Assembly: GCA_023423405.1 (NCBI GenBank)
Contig: JAFAFR010000014.1
Span: 310,001-374,000 of the forward strand
Direction: 5' to 3'
Length of the DNA: 64,000 bases
Source: Bacteroidota bacterium
Lineage (GTDB): Bacteria; Bacteroidota; Bacteroidia; Chitinophagales; Chitinophagaceae
Shown here: positions 1 to 7,907 of the stretch, piece after piece
Numbering within the stretch: the first letter of the stretch is position 1
How the letters are laid out: each line of letters begins with the position of its first letter
The notes under the pieces: model-generated
Database searches by the model: none
What the model saw: the letters and a program-made list of their open reading frames with translations, nothing else
What the model was told of the DNA's origin: nothing
Translations under genes and position numbers: made by a program

Positions 1-1365
1 ACCTACTGTAAGGTGTTCAAAATTGATATGGTCTTTTCCCTGTGATGCAAATGTTGGCTTGCCTTCCGCATCAAGACCGTTGAGCAGGTCGATCTCGAAA
101 TCGTGCTGGGAATGGAAATAGGCTGCCGATAATTTTAACGCAACGTTTCGGCCTATTCTTTTTTGAATACCGGCTCCTGTAGACCAGGAGAAACTGCGGC
201 CGGGTTTATATCGTACCAACGGGATCTCAGGTTGCTCCATGGCAGATGCAATATCGTCCCTGAGCTCGAGTTGAACATCACCCTGCGCGCCAACCGATGT
301 GCCGGCAGTGGCTTTGGCGGTTATGAACCAGTTGTGCGTAAGCGGAATGCTGAAATAGGGACCGGCCTGCAGGTATCGCACGCCGAGGGGCTGAAAATAA
401 TAACCTTTTCCCAGGGAATCGATAACAGGATTTTCCAGTGTGGGATTTAACAGTTTTACCGGGAAACTGGTAAAAGCAAATTCTCCGCCAATGCCGGCAT
501 TCCTGCTGAAGAACCAGGCGCCTTCCAGCCCCATATTAAAACCATGTTTCACCCGCGTGTCTTTCGTATCCCGTAACAGATCGCGGTGCAGGGCCACAGA
601 ATAGCCCAATCGGATTTCCAGGAAACTCGGTTTTTCGTTTACCGGGAAGGGTGAAAGCCGCAACGGCTTCCGGGTGCCTTTTTCCTTAAACACTTTGTCG
701 GCAAAAACATAGCCCAGTTCGGTTGATAGGATACCAATACCTGCACCAGCCAACACGTCCGATACCCAGTGCCGGTTGTTCAGTTGGCGTCCGATAGCAG
801 TTGCCGTGGCTGCTGCATACGCCCCTACGCCATACAGAGGATGACGGTATTGTCCATACTCCTTATTCAGGAACGTGGCATTCATAAATGAATTGGCCGT
901 ATGCCCCGAAGGAAATGAATTGCGTTCGCCGCCACTGGGCCGTTCCACCTTCGCCGTGTATTTTATACTGTTGACAATTACACCCATTGTGACCGCAGAA
1001 AAAAGATACGATACAAACGCTCTTTTTACAGTGTGTTTGCCTTCTACTCCTGCGGCATTGAGTCCGAATACCGCTATTGCGGGAACATACTGAAGATAGT
1101 CGTCGTAGTGATGCCTGAAAGTGGGAATATACCGGTTCCGGAACTTTCTGATTTCTTCCCGTTCTCCCCAGGTTAAAGCAGAGGCGGTCAGAAGAGCCGC
1201 CGGTGCAATGGAGATTCTAACGGCCTTTTTCTGCCAGAATGAATTTTGTGGAACCGTATCAGGTGTGTTGATGGTTGACTGTGCGGATACAGTATTCAAA
1301 GAAAACAGCAGCGCGATGCAAAGGAAGTATTGATTGCCACTGCACATTGGGTGAAACTTACTCAT
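1..1365 (-). CDS. PAP2-family phosphatase with C-terminal outer-membrane-barrel-like domain (3' end beyond the window)
   Basis: Read on the minus strand from an ATG at 1365. A signal peptide (ends near VSAQS) is followed by a PAP2 (type 2 phosphatidic acid phosphatase) core. The three signature blocks are visible: KYTAKVERP, FPSGHT and a block ending RHWVSDV, which supply the Arg/His catalytic residues. After about residue 210 the protein continues with alternating polar/aromatic strands (for example ALEGAWFFSRNAGIGG-like segments) that resemble an outer-membrane barrel rather than more PAP2 helices. PAP2 enzymes remove phosphate from lipid phosphates or undecaprenyl pyrophosphate; the substrate here is unknown. 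The C-terminus is outside the window, so total length is unknown. An in-frame ATG at 1347 is a second possible start. Confidence 0.8.
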   Translation of the reverse strand, partial: MSKFHPMCSGNQYFLCIALLFSLNTVSAQSTINTPDTVPQNSFWQKKAVRISIAPAALLTASALTWGEREEIRKFRNRYIPTFRHHYDDYLQYVPAIAVFGLNAAGVEGKHTVKRAFVSYLFSAVTMGVIVNSIKYTAKVERPSGGERNSFPSGHTANSFMNATFLNKEYGQYRHPLYGVGAYAAATATAIGRQLNNRHWVSDVLAGAGIGILSTELGYVFADKVFKEKGTRKPLRLSPFPVNEKPSFLEIRLGYSVALHRDLLRDTKDTRVKHGFNMGLEGAWFFSRNAGIGGEFAFTSFPVKLLNPTLENPVIDSLGKGYYFQPLGVRYLQAGPYFSIPLTHNWFITAKATAGTSVGAQGDVQLELRDDIASAMEQPEIPLVRYKPGRSFSWSTGAGIQKRIGRNVALKLSAAYFHSQHDFEIDLLNGLDAEGKPTFASQGKDHINFEHLTVG

Positions 1366-1569
1366 GTGCGAATTGATATAAGCGTTGATCAAAACAGATA
1401 TGTAAAGCTATAAACGGCCGCTTGTTTTAACTGGTGAACATTTCGGTTTTTGCCACGCAGTGAGGCGCCGCCGGAAGAAGCCAAATACCGAATAGTTGAC
1501 CATTTTCAGGCAGTTGATATGGGTGAACTTTGTTGCCAGTAAACAAGAAACAAAGCGACTATCGTGCCC

Positions 1570-3009
1570 ATGACCAGGTACCTGTTTTTTTTAATGGCTT
1601 TTGCAGCGCAAGGTTTCGAAGGGTATAGCCAGGATGCCAACTACTGGTCCTCAGCATACGGGAATGGTAGTTTCTTCATGCCGGGCGCTGTTGTGTCGTA
1701 CAATGGGGACAGCGGTGTATTGTTCAGAAACCCCGCCCTGCAGGGATACAATCGTCATGCTTCGGCGTCCATTACGGGAACGGTGTACCAGTTCCAGTCT
1801 TTTGCCGTAAAAAACGGGGTGGGGGATGGACTCGACCTGGTATCGAACAGGACCAATATTGTTCCGCTGGTTGTTTCCAATTCGCTGCCATTAAAAACAA
1901 AAAAGCCGGTTAGTATTGTTTACGCAATTCTAAGTCAGCCTACCATAAACTTTCTGGCCAATCAACGTAAGGAAGCCGCCATGGAAGTGCTCGACGACGG
2001 GTACAGTCCCGGGGCAGAAGTATTCATCGGTCAATATTCCCTTTCAAAAAACATGTTCGAAACTTCAGCCCTCCTGAGTGCGGGAATGGTGCTCGATAAG
2101 AAATGGGCTATTGGAGCTACCGTTGAGGCGGTCAATACCTTCATACATTACCTGGCTGATGTAAAGGCGCGGGCTTTACAAAACACCCATGATCCTGCCG
2201 AGTTATTTCCGCCTGTGGTGTCGGCGGAAGAATTCTACGAGGTGACCGCCCGGCATTCGGGCGTCCGCTTGAAAGGCGGCATTTCATTTCTGCCCTCTTC
2301 CCGTCATTCGCTGGGCTTACTTATCAGCAGCCCGCTTTGGAGGGTGGCAGGAACAGCCCGGTTGTTGTCGGATGTTGAAATCAATGATGTCAGGATAGCG
2401 GGGTTGTACCCCCTTAGTTTACTGGCAAGCACCTACCAGAGCGGTCTGAAGACGCAATGGAAGATGCCGGTGAGCATCGCTGGTGGTTATACTTACCGGC
2501 ACGGAAAGGGGCAGTTGTACATTGCTGCTGAATATTTCGGACGCGTGAAAGCCTACGATATGGTTGCTCCCCGCAATGAGGCGTTTTTACGTCCCGATAC
2601 CAGCAACCGCATCACCTATTCTTCCCTTCGGTTGAAAGATGGCAGGCAGTCTTTGGTGAACATCGCGGCAGGCGCCAGTTATGACATCGGGGAGAGAAGC
2701 GCCGTTTATCTTTCGGCAAGGTCTGATTTCAGCTATTCCAGTGCGACCGCATTCAACAACGACGAAGGCTATGTTTTTCCGGTTACACATACCAATATAT
2801 ATCATGCCCAGATAGGAGCCAATGTAAAGCGAACACGATTCAACCTGCGCACCGGCCTCTTATTGTCGTATGGGAAAACAAATCACTACCGACAAAAGGC
2901 GGACTTTGATCATCCGTCGGAAGACAACCTGCTGATGGGGGACCCGTCCGCTACCAGTGCCCGGCTTCTGTCGGTTGGGATGGTGTTCTCCTATATTCAC
3001 AATTTTTGA
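1570..3009 (+). CDS. Outer-membrane beta-barrel protein of unknown function
   Basis: About 479 residues. An N-terminal signal peptide (hydrophobic stretch FFLMAFAAQGF, then SQDA) precedes a protein with an early NPAL segment (FRNPALQGYN) and repeated amphipathic strands, ending in aromatic FSYIHNF. This pattern is typical of FadL/OmpP1-like or other long barrels of Bacteroidota, but no specific family was recognised. The ATG at 1570 is preferred; a GTG two codons upstream (1564) is possible. It is divergent from the PAP2 gene and is followed 2 bp later by a small membrane-protein gene, so the two are probably co-transcribed. Base composition is more AT-rich than the genes after 5 kb. Confidence 0.7.
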   Translation: MTRYLFFLMAFAAQGFEGYSQDANYWSSAYGNGSFFMPGAVVSYNGDSGVLFRNPALQGYNRHASASITGTVYQFQSFAVKNGVGDGLDLVSNRTNIVPLVVSNSLPLKTKKPVSIVYAILSQPTINFLANQRKEAAMEVLDDGYSPGAEVFIGQYSLSKNMFETSALLSAGMVLDKKWAIGATVEAVNTFIHYLADVKARALQNTHDPAELFPPVVSAEEFYEVTARHSGVRLKGGISFLPSSRHSLGLLISSPLWRVAGTARLLSDVEINDVRIAGLYPLSLLASTYQSGLKTQWKMPVSIAGGYTYRHGKGQLYIAAEYFGRVKAYDMVAPRNEAFLRPDTSNRITYSSLRLKDGRQSLVNIAAGASYDIGERSAVYLSARSDFSYSSATAFNNDEGYVFPVTHTNIYHAQIGANVKRTRFNLRTGLLLSYGKTNHYRQKADFDHPSEDNLLMGDPSATSARLLSVGMVFSYIHNF

Positions 3010-3011
3010 CA

Positions 3012-3578
3012 ATGGATAAATTTGCGCATGACCGCATCATCATTGGCATGGTGCTGAGCCTGGGACTGGCTCATTTGCTGAAAGGCGTCGCCAGGATGAT
3101 AGAACGACCCAGTAAGCCGGGTATTTACCCTGTACACCTGCTTTGGGTGTTTTATACGTTTATGTTGCTGATTGATTTCTGGTGGTGGGAATATCGTTTG
3201 GGTGCAGCCGCCAAATGGTATTTCGCTTCCTACCTGTTCGTGGTTTTTTACATCACCTGTTTTTACCTGCTTTGTTCTTTGCTAATCCCCGATGATATAA
3301 CGGAGTATCCAAGTTATAAAGAATATTATTTCAGTAAGGGGAGCCGCTATTTCTTATTGCTGGCAATCGTTTTCCTGGTTGATTTAGGCGACACCTTAAT
3401 CAAAGGGCGGACTTATTTCTTATCGCTTGGGGTGGAGTATCCGGTTCGTATAGCCTCCCATTTCCTGCTTTGTTTGCTGGCATATCGTTCAAAAAAGGAG
3501 TGGGTGCATGTATTGCTTGCCATATTGTTTATTGTATACGGCATCTCCTGGATTGTACGGGTTTATGGCGTTCAATGA
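3012..3578 (+). CDS. Small multi-pass membrane protein, unknown function
   Basis: 188 residues with about five or six hydrophobic segments (for example IIIGMVLSLGLAHLL, LLWVFYTFMLLIDFW, YLFVVFYITCFYLLCSLLI, FLLLAIVFLVDL and VLLAILFIVYGISWIV), separated by short charged loops. No catalytic or transport motif was recognised. The ATG at 3012 lies two bases after the stop of the upstream outer-membrane-protein gene, so translational coupling is likely. It converges with the CDF-like gene on the other strand with only 5 bp between stops and no visible terminator hairpin. The DNA here is among the most AT-rich coding sequence of the window. Confidence 0.65.
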   Translation: MDKFAHDRIIIGMVLSLGLAHLLKGVARMIERPSKPGIYPVHLLWVFYTFMLLIDFWWWEYRLGAAAKWYFASYLFVVFYITCFYLLCSLLIPDDITEYPSYKEYYFSKGSRYFLLLAIVFLVDLGDTLIKGRTYFLSLGVEYPVRIASHFLLCLLAYRSKKEWVHVLLAILFIVYGISWIVRVYGVQ

Positions 3579-3583
3579 AAATG

Positions 3584-4489
3584 CTATCGGGATTGGTCAT
3601 CGGTTACCAGCCTGAAACTCAGGTGATGGTGTTCCGTAATCTCACTTAATATTTCTTTTCCTTTTTGTTCAACCGAATGCCAGTCGGGCAGTTCCATAGA
3701 CGACAGGGTCCTTTCATCAAACTGGAGTTCTACCCACAATATGCCGGACATATCTATCGTGGTCATTTGCGGATTCCAATCCTTATAACTGGGAAACTCC
3801 TGTGAAAAACGGTGCCTGATTCTTTTGTATGTTTCGGCATCAACCGACCGGATGCTTAATTTTCTGAGATTTTCGCCAAACAGCTTAACGACGGGAAAAC
3901 ACATGGCTATTGACAGGAGGGTACAAAACACCGGGTCGGTATGATTGGCCAGCGCATTGTAACCATGATACCGGAACAGGTAAGATATGCCGAATGAAAT
4001 CAATACACTGATGTTAAAGAAGATATCGAATTTCCACTCCAGTGCGTCTATGCGAAGTATAACGGACCCGGAAGACCGGGCCGCGCGCAGTATTACAAAA
4101 TAGGCCACGCAATTTATGAACAGCGTAATGCCCGCATACAGAAAAACATTGGCATGTATGATTTCTTCGGGACCGTTGATGAAGTCCCCGATCGAAGCGC
4201 TGATTGATTTCAGGCAGATCAGCAGAATCATAAAGCTGCGCATCATATTCAGGATCGGTACAAAGCCGGCATAGCCTAACGGATGTTTCCGGTCGGAAGG
4301 GCGATTCTGCAGGCTGGAAATATAGAGGGTAATCAACCCCAGTAAGCCGCTTATAATATAGCTCCCCGCATCCAGTGTAATGATATTGGAATTGGTGATT
4401 TCGGTGAATATGAGTCCCCAGATCATTAGGAGAATGACCAGTGCAAGTGAAAATTTCAGGATGTTCTGTTCTGTTTTTCCGGGAGACAT
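3584..4489 (-). CDS. Divergent cation-diffusion-facilitator (CDF) family transporter
   Basis: 301 residues. The CDF fold is indicated by six hydrophobic helices, the loop after helix 2 (RPSDRKHPLGYAG, matching the family's HPFGHG-type motif) and a cytoplasmic C-terminal domain from about residue 210. CDF proteins normally export Zn, Mn, Fe or Co in exchange for protons. The metal-site residues are altered: where helix 2 of typical members carries HxxxD or DxxxD this protein reads LDAGSYIISG, and helix 5 reads DALEWKFD (Glu in place of His, Asp kept). Metal transport is therefore uncertain; a different metal or loss of transport is possible. The gene stands alone on the minus strand, downstream of the permease and the inverted repeat. 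Confidence 0.7.
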   Translation of the reverse strand: MSPGKTEQNILKFSLALVILLMIWGLIFTEITNSNIITLDAGSYIISGLLGLITLYISSLQNRPSDRKHPLGYAGFVPILNMMRSFMILLICLKSISASIGDFINGPEEIIHANVFLYAGITLFINCVAYFVILRAARSSGSVILRIDALEWKFDIFFNISVLISFGISYLFRYHGYNALANHTDPVFCTLLSIAMCFPVVKLFGENLRKLSIRSVDAETYKRIRHRFSQEFPSYKDWNPQMTTIDMSGILWVELQFDERTLSSMELPDWHSVEQKGKEILSEITEHHHLSFRLVTDDQSR

Positions 4490-4936
4490 GTGCCTGTATT
4501 AACGTCGCGGTGGTTTTTAAGATGTTGTAGGTTCACCAACGATACGGGCGGCAAGTTCCCGAATTTTCTGCCCGCATATTCGGTGGATGGGAAATACCGA
4601 AAAGCTTACCAGTTCAGGAGATACCAGGGCGCATCCGTGACGCTGTAGTGGTGCAATGGTGACGGTTAGAAAGACGGCAAAAAAACGGCAAATCGACGGC
4701 AAACGAACGGCAGAATGGTTTGGAGTCTGGGGTTTGAGGTTTGGGGTTGGTTGGGCGTAATTTATTGTGCTGGAATGATTTAGGAAATGCCGGTTGTGGC
4801 AATACGGCTTCAGAAATAGGCTTATTCGCCTCAAAAAATAGGCTCATTTCTGAAAATAATGGGCTCACAACGCCGGAATGGGCTCATAAATCCGCCTGCC
4901 CTAGCCCCGGCGGCGACGCCCAACCAACCCCAAACC
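4490..4936. other. Gene-free stretch containing several repeat structures
   Basis: No convincing gene lies between the start of the CDF-like gene and the stop of the permease. Short open frames here are made of repeat sequence (translations rich in PNLKPQTPN-like strings) and resemble no protein. The stretch holds an 11-bp tandem repeat (4674-4717), the left arm of a perfect 42-bp inverted repeat (4717-4758) and four loosely spaced GGCTyA copies (4819-4887); the right arm begins at 4916. Bases 4490-4660 show nothing recognisable. Confidence 0.7.
4674..4717 (+). repeat. 11-bp tandem repeat with ACGGCA core
   Basis: ACGGCA begins at 4674, 4685, 4696 and 4707, exactly 11 bases apart each time, with A-rich linkers. 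A fifth related unit (ACGGTT) begins at 4662, 12 bases before the first. One unit per helical turn would put all copies on the same DNA face, as in a protein-binding array, but a simple slippage repeat is equally possible. Confidence 0.75.
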
Positions 4937-4957
4937 TCAAACCCCAGACTCCAAACC
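4717..4957. repeat. Perfect 42-bp inverted repeat around a 157-bp centre
   Basis: Bases 4717-4758 are the exact reverse complement of 4916-4957 (42 of 42, by direct reading). The arm is very G-rich on one strand (runs TGGGG, TTTGGGG, TTGGG) and C-rich on the other. The enclosed 157 bp are AT-rich and carry GGCTTAT, GGCTCAT, GGCTCAC and GGCTCAT at 4819, 4841, 4862 and 4881, about 20 bp apart. The right arm overlaps the last six codons and the stop of the permease gene (4937-4957), so the permease transcript would end in a long hairpin. No target-site duplication was seen flanking it. It could be a small non-coding mobile element of the MITE/REP type, a terminator-like structure, or both. Confidence 0.85.
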
Positions 4958-6367
4958 CTGGGTTCCCCGTTTCTTCCGGATCATATAATATATCGGAATC
5001 CCTAACAGCGTAATGATCAGTCCCGGCCAGGTAAACCCGGGTTTGAAAATGATGAGCAGAATACAAAAGCTCAGTCCCATGGCAATGTACACCAGCGGCA
5101 GCACGGGATAGCCAAAAGCCCTGTAGGGCCGCTCTGCATTTGGCATCTTCCGCCGCAGGATGAAAATGCCGGCGATGGTGAGCATGTAAAAACCCACCAC
5201 CACAAAGGAGATCATATCCAGGAGCTGGCCGTATTGCCCGCTCAGGCTCCAGGCGGCGGCGAAGAGGCACTGCATCCAGAGGGCGGCGCCGGGCACATCA
5301 TTGCTGTTAAGGGTGCCGGCGCGGCGGAAAAAGAGCCCGTCCTTCGCCATGGTATAATACACCCGCGCACCCGCGAGAATGATGCCGTTGTTGCAGCCGA
5401 AAGTGGATACCATGATCATGACGGCGATGATGAGCGTGCCGGCATTGCCGAAGATCACCTGGGCGGCGGTGACGGCCACGCGGTCGTTTTTGGCGGTGGC
5501 AATTTCCTGCATGGGCAGCAGCGCCAGGTAGGTGATATTGGTTAGTATATAGATCACCGTTACAATCAGGGTGCCCAGGAAGAGGCTGAGCCCGATATTG
5601 CGTTTCGGGTTCTTGATCTCACCAGCAATAAAGGTTACGTTGTTCCAGGAATCACTGCTGAAAATGGAGCCCACCATTGAAGCGGCAATGGCGCCGAGGG
5701 CAGCGAAGGTAGTGATGTGAACCCCATCGATGCCGTCGGCGCTGATGGGATGCAGGTTCCAGGCATCGCTCCAGTTGGCCGACCAGATATCGGAACGGAA
5801 GGCGATGAGCCCAAAGATGATCAGCCCGAAAAGACTGAGCAGCTTGGCCAGCGTAAAGCTCGTCTGGATCATCTTGCCGCTTTTGATGCCCCGCGTATTC
5901 AAAAAAGTGAGCAGCACAATCACCACGATCGACAACAACTGCGCCGCAGAAATTTTCAGTCGTCCCAGCTCCAGCACAATATTGTCCTCGCTGAACACGG
6001 GGAAAAGATAGGCGGTGAATTTGGCGAAAGCCACGCCCACGGCGGCGATGGTGGCCGTTTGGATCACGGAGAAAAAACTCCATCCATAAAGAAATCCAAC
6101 GAGTGGGTTATAAGCTTCTTTCAGGTAAACATACTGTCCGCCTGCCTTTGGAAACATGCCGCTCAGTTCGCCATAGGAGAGGGCCGCGGTCACCGTCATG
6201 AAGCCGGTGAGCAGCCAAACCATCAGCAGCCAGCCCGAGCTGCCCACGTTGCGCGTGATATCGGCACTTACAATAAAAATTCCCGATCCGATCATGGATC
6301 CGGCAACGATCATGGTGGCATCCAGTAATCGCAGGGTCGGTTTAAAATGGTGTTGTTCCTGGCTCAT
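4937..6367 (-). CDS. APC-superfamily amino acid permease
   Basis: About 476 residues with some twelve hydrophobic segments. Near the N-terminus it has the APC substrate-binding motif GSMIGSGIF in helix 1, followed by the ELSGMFPKAGGQYVYLKEAY region typical of LAT/YfnA-like amino acid permeases. It probably imports or exchanges an amino acid across the inner membrane; the substrate cannot be deduced. The start is taken at the ATG at 6367 (MSQEQHH); an ATG 14 codons upstream (6409) would add a poorly hydrophobic tail. The final residues GLESGV and the stop codon are encoded by the right arm of the 42-bp inverted repeat, which suggests that the repeat replaced or fixed the original 3' end. Confidence 0.85.
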   Translation of the reverse strand: MSQEQHHFKPTLRLLDATMIVAGSMIGSGIFIVSADITRNVGSSGWLLMVWLLTGFMTVTAALSYGELSGMFPKAGGQYVYLKEAYNPLVGFLYGWSFFSVIQTATIAAVGVAFAKFTAYLFPVFSEDNIVLELGRLKISAAQLLSIVVIVLLTFLNTRGIKSGKMIQTSFTLAKLLSLFGLIIFGLIAFRSDIWSANWSDAWNLHPISADGIDGVHITTFAALGAIAASMVGSIFSSDSWNNVTFIAGEIKNPKRNIGLSLFLGTLIVTVIYILTNITYLALLPMQEIATAKNDRVAVTAAQVIFGNAGTLIIAVMIMVSTFGCNNGIILAGARVYYTMAKDGLFFRRAGTLNSNDVPGAALWMQCLFAAAWSLSGQYGQLLDMISFVVVGFYMLTIAGIFILRRKMPNAERPYRAFGYPVLPLVYIAMGLSFCILLIIFKPGFTWPGLIITLLGIPIYYMIRKKRGTQGLESGV

Positions 6368-6456
6368 GCAGTTGTTTCTGATCCGGGAAGATAAAGAATC
6401 CAACGGCATGGGAAGGACGCTCCGCTTTCCTGATATTATTGGATACTGTGCAGATT

Positions 6457-7770
6457 TTATCCGAGTTTGGGAAGCTGGTACCCGTTGTGGTAAGCGGCTT
6501 TCAGCAACTGGTTGGCTTCGGCGGCATTCTCAAACTGCCGGCTGCCTTCGTTCCAGGCCAGTTTTTGGCGCGTGCGGAAAGCGATGTTGCCGAGCTGGCA
6601 AACCTGCGCGGTGCGACTGGCTTCCTGGATGGGCGTATGAATGGTTTCGGGTTTGTTGTTGCGGATGGCGTCGATGAAATTCTGGTGGTGGCGCACCACG
6701 GCGTCGCCCTGGTCTTTCTGCAGGGGCAGGGCCTCCATCTTTTTGCCTTCGGGCATCACATACCAGCCTTCGCGGTTCAGCACCAGGGTGCCGTTATTGC
6801 CTACGAAGGCCGTGCCATGCGTTAAGTTATAAGGGCCCAGGTCGATGCCCGTGGCATGTTCCCACACGATGTTGAATTTGTCGTATTCAAAAACTGCGGT
6901 GAGCGTATCGGGCGTTTCGGAAGCGTCGTCGGGATAAGCCATCTTACCTCCCGATGCCATCACCGTTTTGGGGAAGCCTGCCTTCATGCCCAGCAGGGCA
7001 TAATCCATCATGTGCACACCCCAGTCGGTCATGAGTCCGCCTGCATAATCCCAGAACCAGCGGAAATTAAAATGAAAGCGGTTGGGGTTGAAAGGCCGGG
7101 TGGTGGCGGGCCCCAGCCAGCTTTTGTAATCCACGCCGGCGGGCGGCTGCCCATCGGGCAATACGGGCACCGGCTTCATCCAGCCCATATAAGCCCATGA
7201 TTTTACCGTCCGGATATTGCCCAGTTTGCCGCTGTGCACAAAGGCAATGGCGTCCTGGAAATGCGGGGCGCTGCGTTGCCACTGTCCCACCTGTACAAAA
7301 CTTTTATGACGCTGCTGCGCCGCTTCCATGATGCGGCATTCTTCTATCGTATTGCCACAGGGCTTCTCCACATATACATATTTACCGGCGGCGCAGGCAT
7401 CGGCCATCATGAGGCAGTGCCAGTGGTCGGGTGTGCCGATGATCACCAGGTGCACGTCTTTGTTGTCGAGCAGCTTGCGGTAATCGCTGTAGGTCTTCAC
7501 CGGCGTTTTCAGTTCCGCGGCGCGGCTCGCCAGCACATTGGCGTCCACATCGCAGAGTGCCATGCATTTGGTGCCGGCCACTTTTAGAATGGCCTGCAGG
7601 TTGCTCCAGCCCATTCCTTTTACGCCGATCAAACCCACATTGATCTGGTCCGATGCCGCTATGCGGGCATTGGTTTGCGCAAAAAGTTCCGAAGAAAATG
7701 CGGGGAGAAGGGTAGAGCCCAGCAGGAGCGAACCCGACTGGTTCAGGAATCGGCGGCGGGAAGAAGACAT
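6457..7770 (-). CDS. Secreted Gfo/Idh/MocA-family NAD(P)-dependent oxidoreductase (Tat substrate)
   Basis: 437 residues. It begins with a twin-arginine signal (SSSRRRFLNQSGS then a hydrophobic stretch ending SELFAQ), which predicts folded export to the periplasm. It then has a Rossmann fold (VGLIGVKGMGWSN) and the family's catalytic EKP motif (YVYVEKPCGN, near residue 135). The C-terminal half matches the Bacteroidota oxidoreductase domain with WLGPATTRPFNPNRFHFNFRWFWDY-like aromatic loops. Members oxidise or isomerise sugars and polyols. It is divergent from the GH127 glycosidase gene with 137 bp between starts, so the two may share regulation in glycan use. The exact substrate is unknown. 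Confidence 0.88.
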   Translation of the reverse strand: MSSSRRRFLNQSGSLLLGSTLLPAFSSELFAQTNARIAASDQINVGLIGVKGMGWSNLQAILKVAGTKCMALCDVDANVLASRAAELKTPVKTYSDYRKLLDNKDVHLVIIGTPDHWHCLMMADACAAGKYVYVEKPCGNTIEECRIMEAAQQRHKSFVQVGQWQRSAPHFQDAIAFVHSGKLGNIRTVKSWAYMGWMKPVPVLPDGQPPAGVDYKSWLGPATTRPFNPNRFHFNFRWFWDYAGGLMTDWGVHMMDYALLGMKAGFPKTVMASGGKMAYPDDASETPDTLTAVFEYDKFNIVWEHATGIDLGPYNLTHGTAFVGNNGTLVLNREGWYVMPEGKKMEALPLQKDQGDAVVRHHQNFIDAIRNNKPETIHTPIQEASRTAQVCQLGNIAFRTRQKLAWNEGSRQFENAAEANQLLKAAYHNGYQLPKLG

Positions 7771-7794
7771 GGCGATCGTTTTACTTGCTTGAAT

Positions 7795-7832
7795 GATTCG
7801 TTAAAATACAAACTAATCGCGGTTTAACCCGC
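7795..7832. promoter_or_regulatory. Two dyads between divergent oxidoreductase and glycosidase genes
   Basis: GATTCGTT (7795-7802) faces AACTAATC (7811-7818), an inverted repeat with one mismatch. It is followed at once by GCGGTTTAACCCGC (7819-7832), a second dyad with GCGG/CCGC arms. They sit between two divergent starts, where an operator would be expected. No regulator or binding site of this form is recognised, so this is a candidate only. Confidence 0.3.
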
Positions 7833-7907
7833 CCGCCTGCGAAAATCTGCAAATGAAGCGCGAAATAAAGACTGGTTTTTTATAAATGTTAATTGTACAT
7901 TTATAAG

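Noticed and set aside
4517..5013. Several short open frames in the repeat region
   Set aside because: Their translations are made of repeat-derived strings and change with the arm sequence, so they are not proteins.
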